From contig JAHBVF010000037.1 in the NCBI GenBank assembly GCA_019637685.1, forward strand, positions 1 to 64,000: a stretch of 64,000 nt of DNA, given 5' to 3'. Position numbers and translations under genes: made by a program. This document shows, in pieces, positions 7,463 to 15,316 of this stretch (positions are counted from its first letter, which is position 1; every line of letters begins with the position of its first letter). The notes beneath the pieces are model-generated. The model was not told the origin of the DNA and searched no databases. It was given only the letters and a program-made list of their open reading frames with translations. This DNA comes from Caldilineaceae bacterium (lineage in GTDB: Bacteria; Chloroflexota; Anaerolineae; Caldilineales; Caldilineaceae).

Positions 7463-7586
7463 TGTACTGATCAACGAGATGATGAAGGGGCCATTTTTAA
7501 CGCAAAGGTGCAAAGGAGAACCTGCAAATCTTTACATCTCTTTTGCATCTTTGCGTTGATACTTTCACCATCATTCTGATCACTAC
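7463..7586. mobile_element. family-B inverted-repeat element, copy 2 (124 bp)
   Basis: The ends are TGTACTGATCA and TGATCACTAC, near-inverted. The flanks ACTATTCTAAATAATC (7447-7462) and ACTATTCTGAATAATC (7587-7602) are 16-bp direct repeats with one mismatch. The inside has the AACGCAAAGG ... TTTGCGTT palindrome seen in copy 1. Confidence 0.75.
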
Positions 7587-7620
7587 ACTATTCTGAATAA
7601 TCAGCCGTATACAATCGGTG

Positions 7621-8388
7621 CTACCGGAGCCAGATGTTGTCCTGGATCACATACCCTCTGAACCCCAGCCGCTGGGCCAGATGCAGGGATGCCGCGTTCT
7701 CCCGGTTGCAACGATATTGCATCATCCGGTTCTGGCGAAAGGCCCACTGGCAGAGCGCGTGAACCGCGGCGCTGCCAAAGCCCCGCCCCCGGAATTGGGG
7801 ATGGGTGAGGACGCCGGGGTCCACAAATCCGGCTCGCTCGTAGGCGCTGGCGGCTGTGACCAGAAAGGGTGTCTCGCCCTGGCCCCGCAGTTGGAAGACA
7901 CCGCAAGCGATCTCGTGAGCGACCGATACATAGGCGTCAGATACATCCTCCAGCGAAACTGCCTCCTCCAGCAGGCGTATATGACTGTCATCCCCCGAGG
8001 TGAGCCGACGCAGGGCAAAGCCGCCGGGCAGATGGCGTTCGGGCAGATCGTCGGGGAAAAGATGCAAGATCAGCCCGCGGGTGAGTGTTTCAATTGGCCG
8101 TGTGTGCTCGTTTGTCGGGAGCCAGCCAGCCGCTACGGCACTGGCATCCACGACTTTTCCCAGGGGCAGCCCATCCACAATCTGCTGTAGCTGCTCACCG
8201 TCTGCGGGGCTGTGCTCGATGAATGTGTGTTGGCGAATGGTTGTAAAGTGAATAACCGACGCGCTATCGCTGTCGAGGCGTGCCCGAAAACTGACGCCCG
8301 GAACTCCGAAGAGTTCCGGGCTGCAATGCCAGTAGTCGGCCCAGCTTTGGTAGATCAGATCGTCGAATGCCTGGCGCTGATCGTCCAT
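7621..8388 (-). CDS. GNAT-family N-acetyltransferase
   Basis: The product has 255 residues. The N-terminal 120 residues are poorly conserved, and the C-terminal half is a GNAT fold. It contains the acetyl-CoA pyrophosphate loop in QFRGRGFGSAAV near 202-213, preceded by the strand GVLTHP and followed by NAASLHLAQRLGF. Such enzymes move an acetyl group from acetyl-CoA to an amine. The acceptor cannot be told. The ATG lies 11 bases after the stop of the UPF0182 gene, so they are one transcript. Confidence 0.85.
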   Translation of the reverse strand: MDDQRQAFDDLIYQSWADYWHCSPELFGVPGVSFRARLDSDSASVIHFTTIRQHTFIEHSPADGEQLQQIVDGLPLGKVVDASAVAAGWLPTNEHTRPIETLTRGLILHLFPDDLPERHLPGGFALRRLTSGDDSHIRLLEEAVSLEDVSDAYVSVAHEIACGVFQLRGQGETPFLVTAASAYERAGFVDPGVLTHPQFRGRGFGSAAVHALCQWAFRQNRMMQYRCNRENAASLHLAQRLGFRGYVIQDNIWLR

Positions 8389-8399
8389 TTGACTTGTTT

Positions 8400-11300
8400 C
8401 TATTCCCCACTGGCCGGCGTGGGTATGGGTTCTGTCTCAGGCTCTGTTGCGGGTTCTGGCGCAGGGAGCGGCGTGGGATCAGCCGTGGGGCTTGGCTCTG
8501 CCGGCGGCAAGGGAACGCCGCTGACTTCGGCCAACCGTTCCAGCACCACCTGCAAAGCATCCATCTGCGTGCCATAGGCTGCCCAATCCCCTGTCTGCAA
8601 GGCTGCCTGGGCCAGGGAATAAATGGTATTGGCCTCCACAATCAGTTCGTCCAGCGTGCTCTGGGAAAGATCCGCGCCGGGCCGATCTGTGGTTGGCTCG
8701 CTTGGCAGGTTATCGAGCACGTTCTCTCCATCCACCAGTGCCAGTTCGGCCAGGCGGGCGTCTTCCAGCACATCCCGGCCAAAGAGTTCGGCCAGCGCCA
8801 ACCCCAGATTTTCGGCCATAATGACCCGGTCCGGTGTGGCCAGGATCACCCGTTTCAGCTCAGGAATTTTGCCCGATGCCGCCTGAAGATACAGCGGCTC
8901 CACATAGAGCAGGCTGCCGCTGATGGGGATCACCAGCAGATTGCCCCGGATTACCTGGCTGCCCTGCTGATTCCACAGGCTGAGCTGGGAACTGATCACC
9001 GGGTCCTGGTCGATGCGGGCCTCGATCTGCTTGGGGCCAAAAATCAGCGAGTCTTTGCCAAAGCGATAGACCAGTTTTTGGCCGTATTTCTCCGGGTCAT
9101 TCTGGGCGGCAAGCCAGGCGATCATATTTTCCCGGTTGGCCGGGGTGAATGGAAGTATCTGGATAAAGTCCAGGTCCTGGCTGTCGGGCAGCTGCATCAG
9201 GACATAATAGGGTTCGATGGGCCGCGGCCCATCATCAAAAACTTCCTGGGGCCAGGCCCACATATCCTCCCGGTTGTAGAAATCCAGGGGATCGGTCATC
9301 TGATAGGTCAAAAACATATTGGCCTGGATGCTGAAAAGATCGTTGGGGTAGCGGATGTGGGCCTTTTGGTCCGCGGGCATGGCCGCGTAGTCCGAGAAGA
9401 GGTCGGGGAAAATCTTGCGATAGGCCGCAATGATCGGTTCGTCCTCGTCCACTACATAAAATTTCATAGCGCCCGTATAGGCGTCGATAACAATCTTGAC
9501 CGAGTTGCGGATGTAATTGAAACCTGGCGGGATCGTATCGGTTCCCGCCCGGCTTGGCTCGCTGTAGGGGAAGCGATTGCTGAGGGTGTAGGCGTCGAGG
9601 AACCAGTACATGCGTCCTTCGTCGCTGATGACCAGATAGGCGTCGTGGTCGTAGTGCAGAAAGGGCGCTACCTCTTCCACCCGTTCCCGGATGTTGCGCC
9701 GCCAGAGAAGTTCGCTTTCTGGTTTCAATTCCTCGCTGATGAGCAGATTCACGTCGGCAAAACGCAGGGAAAAGGCCAGCCGGGTAAAGAAGTTGCCGAT
9801 GGGAATGCCCGTGTCCGCGGCAAAAGTGGTAGTGGCATTGCCCCCTTCGTTGCGGGGATAGTCGAATTCGGGTGTGTCGGTCTTGACAACCACATAGCCG
9901 CTGGAGCGCTCACCGAAGTAGATTTCGGGCCGGGTCACATTGATAAGCCCCTGGGTGGGCAGGTCTTTCAGAATAAAGGTGGGCAAACCATCCTTTGTGA
10001 TCTCGGCCACGGGCGAGGCTGCTGCGCCGTATCCGTGGGTGTATACCAGCTTGCGGTTGACCCACGTCTGCGCCTGCACTTCCAACTGTTCCGGGACCAG
10101 CTCGCGGGCGGCCAGCATCACTTGGCGGCGCTCGCCATCAATGGTATAGCGATCGATGTCGATGTCGTTGAAGATATATTGCTGGCGCAGGGCCTGCACC
10201 TGATTGTAGGTTTGCAGCAGGGGGCGATAATCCCACAGGCGGATATTGCGCACGGTTTCCGGTTGCTCCAGCAGCCCTTCGGCGGTCAGGTCGCCCGTGG
10301 CATTGTAGTTTTTCTCGACAATGTCGTTCAGTTCAAAGGCAATGCGGGTGAACTCGATATTGTCCAGAATAAAGGATTCTTCCCGTGTGTATTCGTTGGG
10401 GTCCACCTGAAGGCGCTGAACAATGCCGGGGTAGATGTTGCCGGCCAGCGCGGAGATAGCCACCCATATCACCAGCACCACGACAATCGCCCGCCACGCC
10501 TGACGCAGCACCACATTCACCAGCAGGAGGACCGCGGTAATGAGGGTGACGATAGCCAGCAGATTGTAGGCGGGCAACTGGGCATTGACATCGGTGTAGC
10601 CAGCCCCAAAGACCGCGCCCCGGGTGCTGTAGACCAGTTGCAGCGCGTCCAGACGGTATTGCCAGGCGATGAGCAAAAGAATCAGCGCACCCAAACCGCT
10701 CAGGTGGGCACGCACCGCGGCACTGGCATTCCAGCCCCGCCAGCCAATGCCGCTGACCAGAGCAGAGGCGATCAGTGTCATTACCAGACTGGTCAGCATC
10801 CAGTTGCGCGCGATCTGCCAGATGGGCAATGTGAAGATGTAGAAGCCCACGTCCTTGGCAAAAATAGGATCAGCCAGATGAAAGGGCGTCTGGTTGAGAT
10901 AAAGCAGCAGGTCTTCCCAATAGGCCGACGCCCCGGACCCCATAAAAAAGGCCAGGACCACACCCACCAGCAGCACCGCGGGTGTAATGCGCACGCCCAC
11001 AGTCTGGGCAATCTGATCCAGCGGGGAGCCGTCCAGCCCCCTGGGTTCCAGGCGGCGGGCGATCAGCACATTGGCCACAAAAAAGAGGAGAAATATCGCG
11101 CCACCGGCCAGGAAGAGACCCACCGACGCGGTGATGCGTGTCCAGTAGACAGACGAGAGGGTCAGGCTGTTATACCAGGCCAGATCGGTAAAAAAACCGA
11201 GGACCCCATTGAAGAGAGAGATCAGAATAAAAGGAATGACCATCCACCACAGCAGCCGGGGATTGCCTTGGGGCGAATTGTTGCCGCCCCCGCCGCCCCC

Positions 11301-11420
11301 TGTGGGACGCCGGGGAATGTCATTGCCATTGCCCCCATCCAACAGTTCTTCTTCAATTGTGGTCCAATCGTCTTCATTGAACTTTTCCAGCAACTCACGA
11401 AACGGGTCACGTTCTGCCAT
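8400..11420 (-). CDS. UPF0182-family large membrane protein
   Basis: The product has 1006 residues, a normal length for UPF0182. After a short acidic N-terminus and a Gly-rich stretch (about 40-50), seven hydrophobic segments lie between about 57 and 340. A large, mostly soluble region follows, with family-typical text such as IYFGERSSGYVVV, NLLISEEL and RYPNDLFSIQANMFLTYQM (about 700). The C-terminus is a Pro/Thr/Glu-rich tail (PSPTADPTPLPAPEPATEP). The large domain should lie outside the cytoplasm. The molecular function of UPF0182 is not established. RBS AAGGATG precedes ATG 11420. It is co-transcribed with the GNAT gene and divergent from the nucleotidyltransferase-like gene. Confidence 0.93.
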   Translation of the reverse strand: MAERDPFRELLEKFNEDDWTTIEEELLDGGNGNDIPRRPTGGGGGGNNSPQGNPRLLWWMVIPFILISLFNGVLGFFTDLAWYNSLTLSSVYWTRITASVGLFLAGGAIFLLFFVANVLIARRLEPRGLDGSPLDQIAQTVGVRITPAVLLVGVVLAFFMGSGASAYWEDLLLYLNQTPFHLADPIFAKDVGFYIFTLPIWQIARNWMLTSLVMTLIASALVSGIGWRGWNASAAVRAHLSGLGALILLLIAWQYRLDALQLVYSTRGAVFGAGYTDVNAQLPAYNLLAIVTLITAVLLLVNVVLRQAWRAIVVVLVIWVAISALAGNIYPGIVQRLQVDPNEYTREESFILDNIEFTRIAFELNDIVEKNYNATGDLTAEGLLEQPETVRNIRLWDYRPLLQTYNQVQALRQQYIFNDIDIDRYTIDGERRQVMLAARELVPEQLEVQAQTWVNRKLVYTHGYGAAASPVAEITKDGLPTFILKDLPTQGLINVTRPEIYFGERSSGYVVVKTDTPEFDYPRNEGGNATTTFAADTGIPIGNFFTRLAFSLRFADVNLLISEELKPESELLWRRNIRERVEEVAPFLHYDHDAYLVISDEGRMYWFLDAYTLSNRFPYSEPSRAGTDTIPPGFNYIRNSVKIVIDAYTGAMKFYVVDEDEPIIAAYRKIFPDLFSDYAAMPADQKAHIRYPNDLFSIQANMFLTYQMTDPLDFYNREDMWAWPQEVFDDGPRPIEPYYVLMQLPDSQDLDFIQILPFTPANRENMIAWLAAQNDPEKYGQKLVYRFGKDSLIFGPKQIEARIDQDPVISSQLSLWNQQGSQVIRGNLLVIPISGSLLYVEPLYLQAASGKIPELKRVILATPDRVIMAENLGLALAELFGRDVLEDARLAELALVDGENVLDNLPSEPTTDRPGADLSQSTLDELIVEANTIYSLAQAALQTGDWAAYGTQMDALQVVLERLAEVSGVPLPPAEPSPTADPTPLPAPEPATEPETEPIPTPASGE

Positions 11421-11598
11421 GTCACATCCTTATGTTTTGCGTGTAGCCATAATTGGAAGGGCCGGTGGCCGACCGACAGGGGGCAGCGCCGGGTATGAAA
11501 TCTGTCTTTCCCCCTTATTGTACCAGACTTTAGCCGGTTCAGCCCGTGAACATCTGTACAATTGGCTTCCTGCGAACATCCGCGCTCTGTCGTCGCTG

Positions 11599-11607
11599 TG
11601 CTATACT
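11599..11607 (+). promoter_or_regulatory. extended -10 promoter, probably leaderless
   Basis: TGcTATACT ends seven bases before the ATG at 11615, so transcription should begin at or within a base or two of the start codon. No good -35 box is visible. The TG extension would compensate. The same arrangement occurs at 34936. Confidence 0.65.
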
Positions 11608-11614
11608 GACGGCT

Positions 11615-12538
11615 ATGTCAAACGATCATCCGCAACCGGGCGTTGCACCTTTTCCGGCTGAAGCCAGCCGTCAAATGGATTTTTTGACCCGAATCAGGCC
11701 ACACCTGATCCGTCAACCCTGGCTGGCCGCACTCTGGCTGAGTGGCTCCGCGGCACTGGGACACAGTGACCGCTGGAGCAGCGTCGATCTCCACCTGCTA
11801 GTGGACCCGGCCCCGGAGTTGGCATCTTTTGCTGACCGCCTGGCTGAACTGCTGAATGCCACTTTCCCCGACGGGTGGACCCAATTGGGGCCGCAGCGAA
11901 CACAACAGCCCAACGCGCTGGAAGGCATAACCCACGCCCGCCTGCCGGGGATTGCCAACCGGGGCGGCGTCTATTTCCGTCTGGGCTGGACTGGCCCGGC
12001 AGAGCTGGCCGCCCATCTGGCGTCCCACGGCCCCATCCGGCTGCTCTGGGCGCAGGACGCGCTGCCGCCCGAACAATTTGCGCTGCTGGGCACGCCTGTC
12101 CCCCGCTTTCAAAAGGCTGAACGGGCCGGGGTGGAGCAGAGGCTGCTCGGCTTCTGGCAACTGCTGGCCTTGCTGCCTCCTCTGATGAACCGAGGTGAGC
12201 ATCTGGCGGCTGCCGATTTGCTCCACCGGCTGCGGGGGGTGCTGACAGAACTGGTGGTGGCTCTGAACGGCGCAACGCGTCCGGCGAATGCCACCCGCGT
12301 CAACCAATTTCTGGGACCGGCGCAGCAGGACGCCTTTGAAAAGAGCCTGCACCAGACCGAAAATCTGGCAGAAAGCTGGACTGGCCAAGCCGTGGCTTTG
12401 ATTGTACTCTATCGCTGGTATGCACCCCAATTGGTCGAAATCCACAGCCTGGGCTATCCGACGGCGTTAGAGGCGACAGTTCTCGCCCTGCTCAGCGCGG
12501 AAGTGCCCGGCTGGCCGGCACGGATTACCACCGCCTGA
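11615..12538 (+). CDS. nucleotidyltransferase-like protein
   Basis: I start at ATG 11615 (307 aa); the longer frame to 11546 lies upstream of the promoter. LWLSGSAALGHSDRWSSVDL near 46-65 fits the polymerase-beta-type nucleotidyltransferase pattern G-S-x(n)-G-x-x-x-x-x-S-x-x-D-L, with one acidic residue of the usual pair replaced. Catalysis is therefore doubtful. The remainder is helical (LLGFWQLLALLPPLM, VLTELVVALNG), as in aminoglycoside or DUF-type nucleotidyltransferases. It shares one base with the start of the following glycosyltransferase gene, implying joint translation. Confidence 0.6.
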   Translation: MSNDHPQPGVAPFPAEASRQMDFLTRIRPHLIRQPWLAALWLSGSAALGHSDRWSSVDLHLLVDPAPELASFADRLAELLNATFPDGWTQLGPQRTQQPNALEGITHARLPGIANRGGVYFRLGWTGPAELAAHLASHGPIRLLWAQDALPPEQFALLGTPVPRFQKAERAGVEQRLLGFWQLLALLPPLMNRGEHLAAADLLHRLRGVLTELVVALNGATRPANATRVNQFLGPAQQDAFEKSLHQTENLAESWTGQAVALIVLYRWYAPQLVEIHSLGYPTALEATVLALLSAEVPGWPARITTA

Positions 12539-13782
12539 TGCCTGAGCTACGCCGCCGCCCCCGAATTCTCTTTGTGGCTCCCTTTGGCCTGGGCAAAAAG
12601 GCGACCGTCTGGGCGCGCATTCTGCCGTTGGCCCGCTTTCTGGCTGCGCAGGATTGCTTTGTCACGCTGCTCATCCCCCCCTGGGACACACCCGCGGACG
12701 CGGGCCGGCGTTGGGGGGATAAGGGGGTGGAGATCATCCACACCGAATTGTGGGGGGGGCCTTTGTTTGTGCTCCGCCGATTGTTGGCCGAGATAGACAG
12801 ACAGCAGCCGGACATTGTGCATATTGTCAAACCCCGGGCCTATGCGGGACTTGTGCAGTGGATGCTGTGGCAGCGCCAGGGCCGGGCCGGGCGTGAAGGC
12901 GCGCCCCGGGGTCCCTGGATTGTGCTGGATGTGGATGATTGGGAACAGGCCTGGTCGGGCATCGGTGGCTATCATCCGCTGATGGCCCGTTTTTTGGAAT
13001 GGCAGGAACGCTGGGGATTCGCCCACGCCCACGCCATCACCGCGGCCAGCGGCTGGCTGCTGCACAAAGCCAGTGAATTGGCCCCGGGCACACCAGCCCT
13101 CTATTTGCCCAATGGGGTTGTGCCGCCCGCGCGGCCGGCCCCCCGGCCCGCCTTCGATATCCACCGCCCGCCCACCATTCTCTGGTTTACCCGTTTTATG
13201 GAAGTGGAACCGGCCTGGATGGGGCGCTGGTGGCAGGCAATGGCCGCGGCCCGCCCGGATATTCATCTGCTGGTGGCCGGCGCGCCTCTGCAACAGGGAC
13301 GCAATGGCCCCTTTCGCATGGCCCTGGGCCGTGGCGACGACGCGGTGACGTGGCTGGGCTATGTGCCCGCTGCCCAACTGGCCGATGTTTACGCCCGCTC
13401 GGATTGCGCTATCTTTCCCGCCGACAATATCCCGCTCAATCAGGCCAAGTGTAGCGTGAAAGTGGCGAATACACTGCTGGAGGGTGTGCCGGTGATTGCC
13501 AGCGCGGTGGGTGAACAGGCCCGTTATGGCGCGGATGGGGCGGCCCGCCTGGTCCCTGCCGATGCCAGCCCGGAAGAATTTGCCGCGGCCGTGGACGATG
13601 TGCTCTCCCGGCCGGGAGAGCAGGCCGAATTGGCTCTGCGCGCCCGCAGTTGGTTGCTCAGTCGCTACGATTGGGAGCAATTGGGAGAAGAACTGCTGGG
13701 TTTGTATCGGCAACTTCTCCAAACCACGCGGCCGTCTGCCCAAGATGTCACGAAGCGCGCGTACTATAACAGAGCACGTTAA
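12538..13782 (+). CDS. glycosyltransferase, GT4-like
   Basis: The 414-residue protein is a two-domain GT-B fold. The N-terminal domain has RILFVAPFGLGKKATVWARI and DIVHIVKPRAYAG. The C-terminal domain has PTILWFTRF, DIHLLVAGAP, VTWLGYVPAAQLADVYARSD and KVANTLLEGVPVIAS near 325-340, the nucleotide-sugar region of GT4 enzymes, although the usual E-x7-E is imperfect. Such enzymes add a sugar from a nucleotide donor to a lipid, polysaccharide or protein acceptor at the cytoplasmic face. Its ATG overlaps the stop of the previous gene (TGATG). Confidence 0.82.
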   Translation: MPELRRRPRILFVAPFGLGKKATVWARILPLARFLAAQDCFVTLLIPPWDTPADAGRRWGDKGVEIIHTELWGGPLFVLRRLLAEIDRQQPDIVHIVKPRAYAGLVQWMLWQRQGRAGREGAPRGPWIVLDVDDWEQAWSGIGGYHPLMARFLEWQERWGFAHAHAITAASGWLLHKASELAPGTPALYLPNGVVPPARPAPRPAFDIHRPPTILWFTRFMEVEPAWMGRWWQAMAAARPDIHLLVAGAPLQQGRNGPFRMALGRGDDAVTWLGYVPAAQLADVYARSDCAIFPADNIPLNQAKCSVKVANTLLEGVPVIASAVGEQARYGADGAARLVPADASPEEFAAAVDDVLSRPGEQAELALRARSWLLSRYDWEQLGEELLGLYRQLLQTTRPSAQDVTKRAYYNRAR

Positions 13783-13785
13783 TTC

Positions 13786-13791
13786 TATAAT
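13786..13791 (+). promoter_or_regulatory. possible -10 box for the amidase gene
   Basis: TATAAT lies in the short spacer before the amidase, with no clear -35. Another near-match, TATAAC, is at 13765-13770. Position fits a start about 40 bases before the ATG at 13839. Confidence 0.35.
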
Positions 13792-13838
13792 TCCACTTCT
13801 GCCAACATCCGTTCAGACCTTCCTCAGGAGGAGACCCG

Positions 13839-14759
13839 ATGACTGTCCATCATTTCCAACCCACCCACTATCACACGACAATTGGCTCCCACCAACCCGT
13901 GCTGCGCGTCCGCAGCGGGGATACGATTGTCACCACAACCGTTGACGCGCGGGGCGCGGGCGAAACCGGTCAACAGATCACCCCGCCTGGCAATCCAATG
14001 ACCGGCCCTTTTTATGTGGAAGAAGCCGAACCGGGGGATACCCTCGTTGTGCATTTGGACAAACTGACGCCCAGCCGACCCACAGGCTGGACACGCAAAA
14101 TGGTGGCCCCGAATGTGGTGGACCCGGACTACGTGACCCAACTTCCCTGGCCCGCCCGCCCGGAGGATTCCCTGGCGATCTGGAATATCGACAATGCCGC
14201 GGGCACGGCTACGCTGGACGACACATCGACCAGTCTGGGCACGTTTGCTCTGCCTCTGGCGCCGATGGTGGGCTGCTTTGGCGTGGCCCCGGCCAAGGGC
14301 GAGGCCATTTCCACGGCCACTTCTGCCCAGCACGGCGGCAATATGGACTATCGGGGTTTTGTGGAAGGGGTGACGGTCTACTTCCCAGTGTTGACGCCCG
14401 GCGCGCTCTTTCACATCGGCGACGGCCACGCGCTGCAAGGCGATGGGGAGATCGTCGGCACGGGTATCGAAATTTCCTTCGATGTGACAGTGACCCTTTC
14501 TGTGCAGAAGGGCAAACTCATCCACTGGCCTCGGGGTGAAAACGCCGACTACATTTTTACTGTGGGCAATGCCCGTCCGCTGGACCAGTGTGTGCAGCAC
14601 GCCACCACCGAAATGCTGCGCTGGCTGCAAAATGGCTATAATCTTGACCCGGTGGGCGCGCATATTTTGATGGGGCAGTGCGTGGAATACGACCTGGGCA
14701 ATATCTTTGACCCGGCCTATACAATGGTCTGTAAGGTTCCTAAGAAGGTGTTGAGATAG
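13839..14759 (+). CDS. acetamidase/formamidase family protein
   Basis: ATG 13839 follows a strong AGGAGGAG. The 306 residues match the FmdA_AmdA fold: PVLRVRSGDTIVTTTVDARG near 28-47, NPMTGPFYVEEAEPGDTLVV, then MVGCFGVAPAKGEAISTATSA and HGGNMDYRGFVEGVTVYFPV (a His-Gly-Gly-Asn-Met-Asp signature). It also has ALFHIGDGHALQGDGEIVGTG, which carries the family's conserved acidic cluster. Members hydrolyse short amides to ammonia and the acid. It stands alone between the glycosyltransferase and a strong convergent terminator hairpin. Confidence 0.92.
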   Translation: MTVHHFQPTHYHTTIGSHQPVLRVRSGDTIVTTTVDARGAGETGQQITPPGNPMTGPFYVEEAEPGDTLVVHLDKLTPSRPTGWTRKMVAPNVVDPDYVTQLPWPARPEDSLAIWNIDNAAGTATLDDTSTSLGTFALPLAPMVGCFGVAPAKGEAISTATSAQHGGNMDYRGFVEGVTVYFPVLTPGALFHIGDGHALQGDGEIVGTGIEISFDVTVTLSVQKGKLIHWPRGENADYIFTVGNARPLDQCVQHATTEMLRWLQNGYNLDPVGAHILMGQCVEYDLGNIFDPAYTMVCKVPKKVLR

Positions 14760-14760
14760 T

Positions 14761-14840
14761 AGGGATTGGGGATTTCGTAATGACGCGTCGCGCGCGTCAC
14801 TACGAAATCCCCAATCCCTAATCCCTAATCCCTAATCCCT
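14761..14840. terminator. long bidirectional hairpin plus CCCTAAT heptamer repeats
   Basis: Arms at 14762-14787 and 14793-14818 are 26 bases each and differ at one position (a G-U pair in RNA), with a five-base loop. It sits between the convergent amidase and GtrA genes. The right arm runs into four near-perfect tandem copies of CCCTAAT ending at 14840. Confidence 0.75.
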
Positions 14841-15316
14841 TATAAACCCTTATACGTCCACAGCCGGTTGGCCGCGAAGTTCCAGAAGAGGACGACGCCG
14901 ATGGCGAGCAGTTTGGCGACGTTATAGGAGAGGGTGAAGCCCAGATGCTCGTCGCCCACGAACGCGATCCATTGGCTCTCGAAGCCGTGATGGATGGTCA
15001 GGAAGACGGCCATATTGATGGCAAGCCCAATCAGACTGACCAGCGCGAACTGACCCAACTGCTTGCCCGCGTGGCGTTCCTGGCTTTCGGGAAAGGTCCA
15101 GCGCCGGTTGAGGAAGAAATTCTGAACCACCGCCGCGATAAAACTGACCCCGTTGGCCTGCCATTCCTGAAAGCCGGCAATTTGGATCAGAATGTTTAGG
15201 ATAGCAAAATCTGTCACCGCGCCGGCCGCGCCGACTGTGGCAAATTTGACAAAGCGCTTGGCTTCCTGGCGCTGGCGTCCTTTCAACGGGATGACGCTGG
15301 ACAGATTCACACGCAT
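14840..15316 (-). CDS. GtrA-like membrane protein
   Basis: The start is ATG 15316, directly after AAAAAAGGA; the much longer frame upstream only shadows the next gene. The 158-residue product has four hydrophobic segments and the GtrA pattern: RFVKFATVGAAGAVTDFAIL near 23-42, FFLNRRWTFPES near 74-85, and a C-terminal NFAANRLWTYKG. GtrA proteins are thought to flip or pass polyprenyl-linked sugars for surface glycan modification. The gene overlaps the O-antigen-ligase-like gene by ten bases, so both likely serve the same surface polysaccharide. Confidence 0.88.
   Translation of the reverse strand: MRVNLSSVIPLKGRQRQEAKRFVKFATVGAAGAVTDFAILNILIQIAGFQEWQANGVSFIAAVVQNFFLNRRWTFPESQERHAGKQLGQFALVSLIGLAINMAVFLTIHHGFESQWIAFVGDEHLGFTLSYNVAKLLAIGVVLFWNFAANRLWTYKGL

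Larger units (their letters stand above)
7216..7620. other. 405-bp spacer made largely of two inserted elements
   Basis: After a short CGGATTCACGCGGATAAACACGG-type dispersed repeat piece (7250-7310; quoted only in part, ACGCGGATAAACACGG), the spacer holds family-A copy 3 and family-B copy 2 back to back. Their flanking duplications overlap at 7446-7462. No gene or terminator beyond these is seen. Confidence 0.7.

Noticed and set aside
8367..11498. 1043-codon open frame on the plus strand
   Set aside because: It is antisense to the UPF0182 gene over its whole length. The minus-strand protein has clear family text and helices, while the plus-strand translation is low-complexity.
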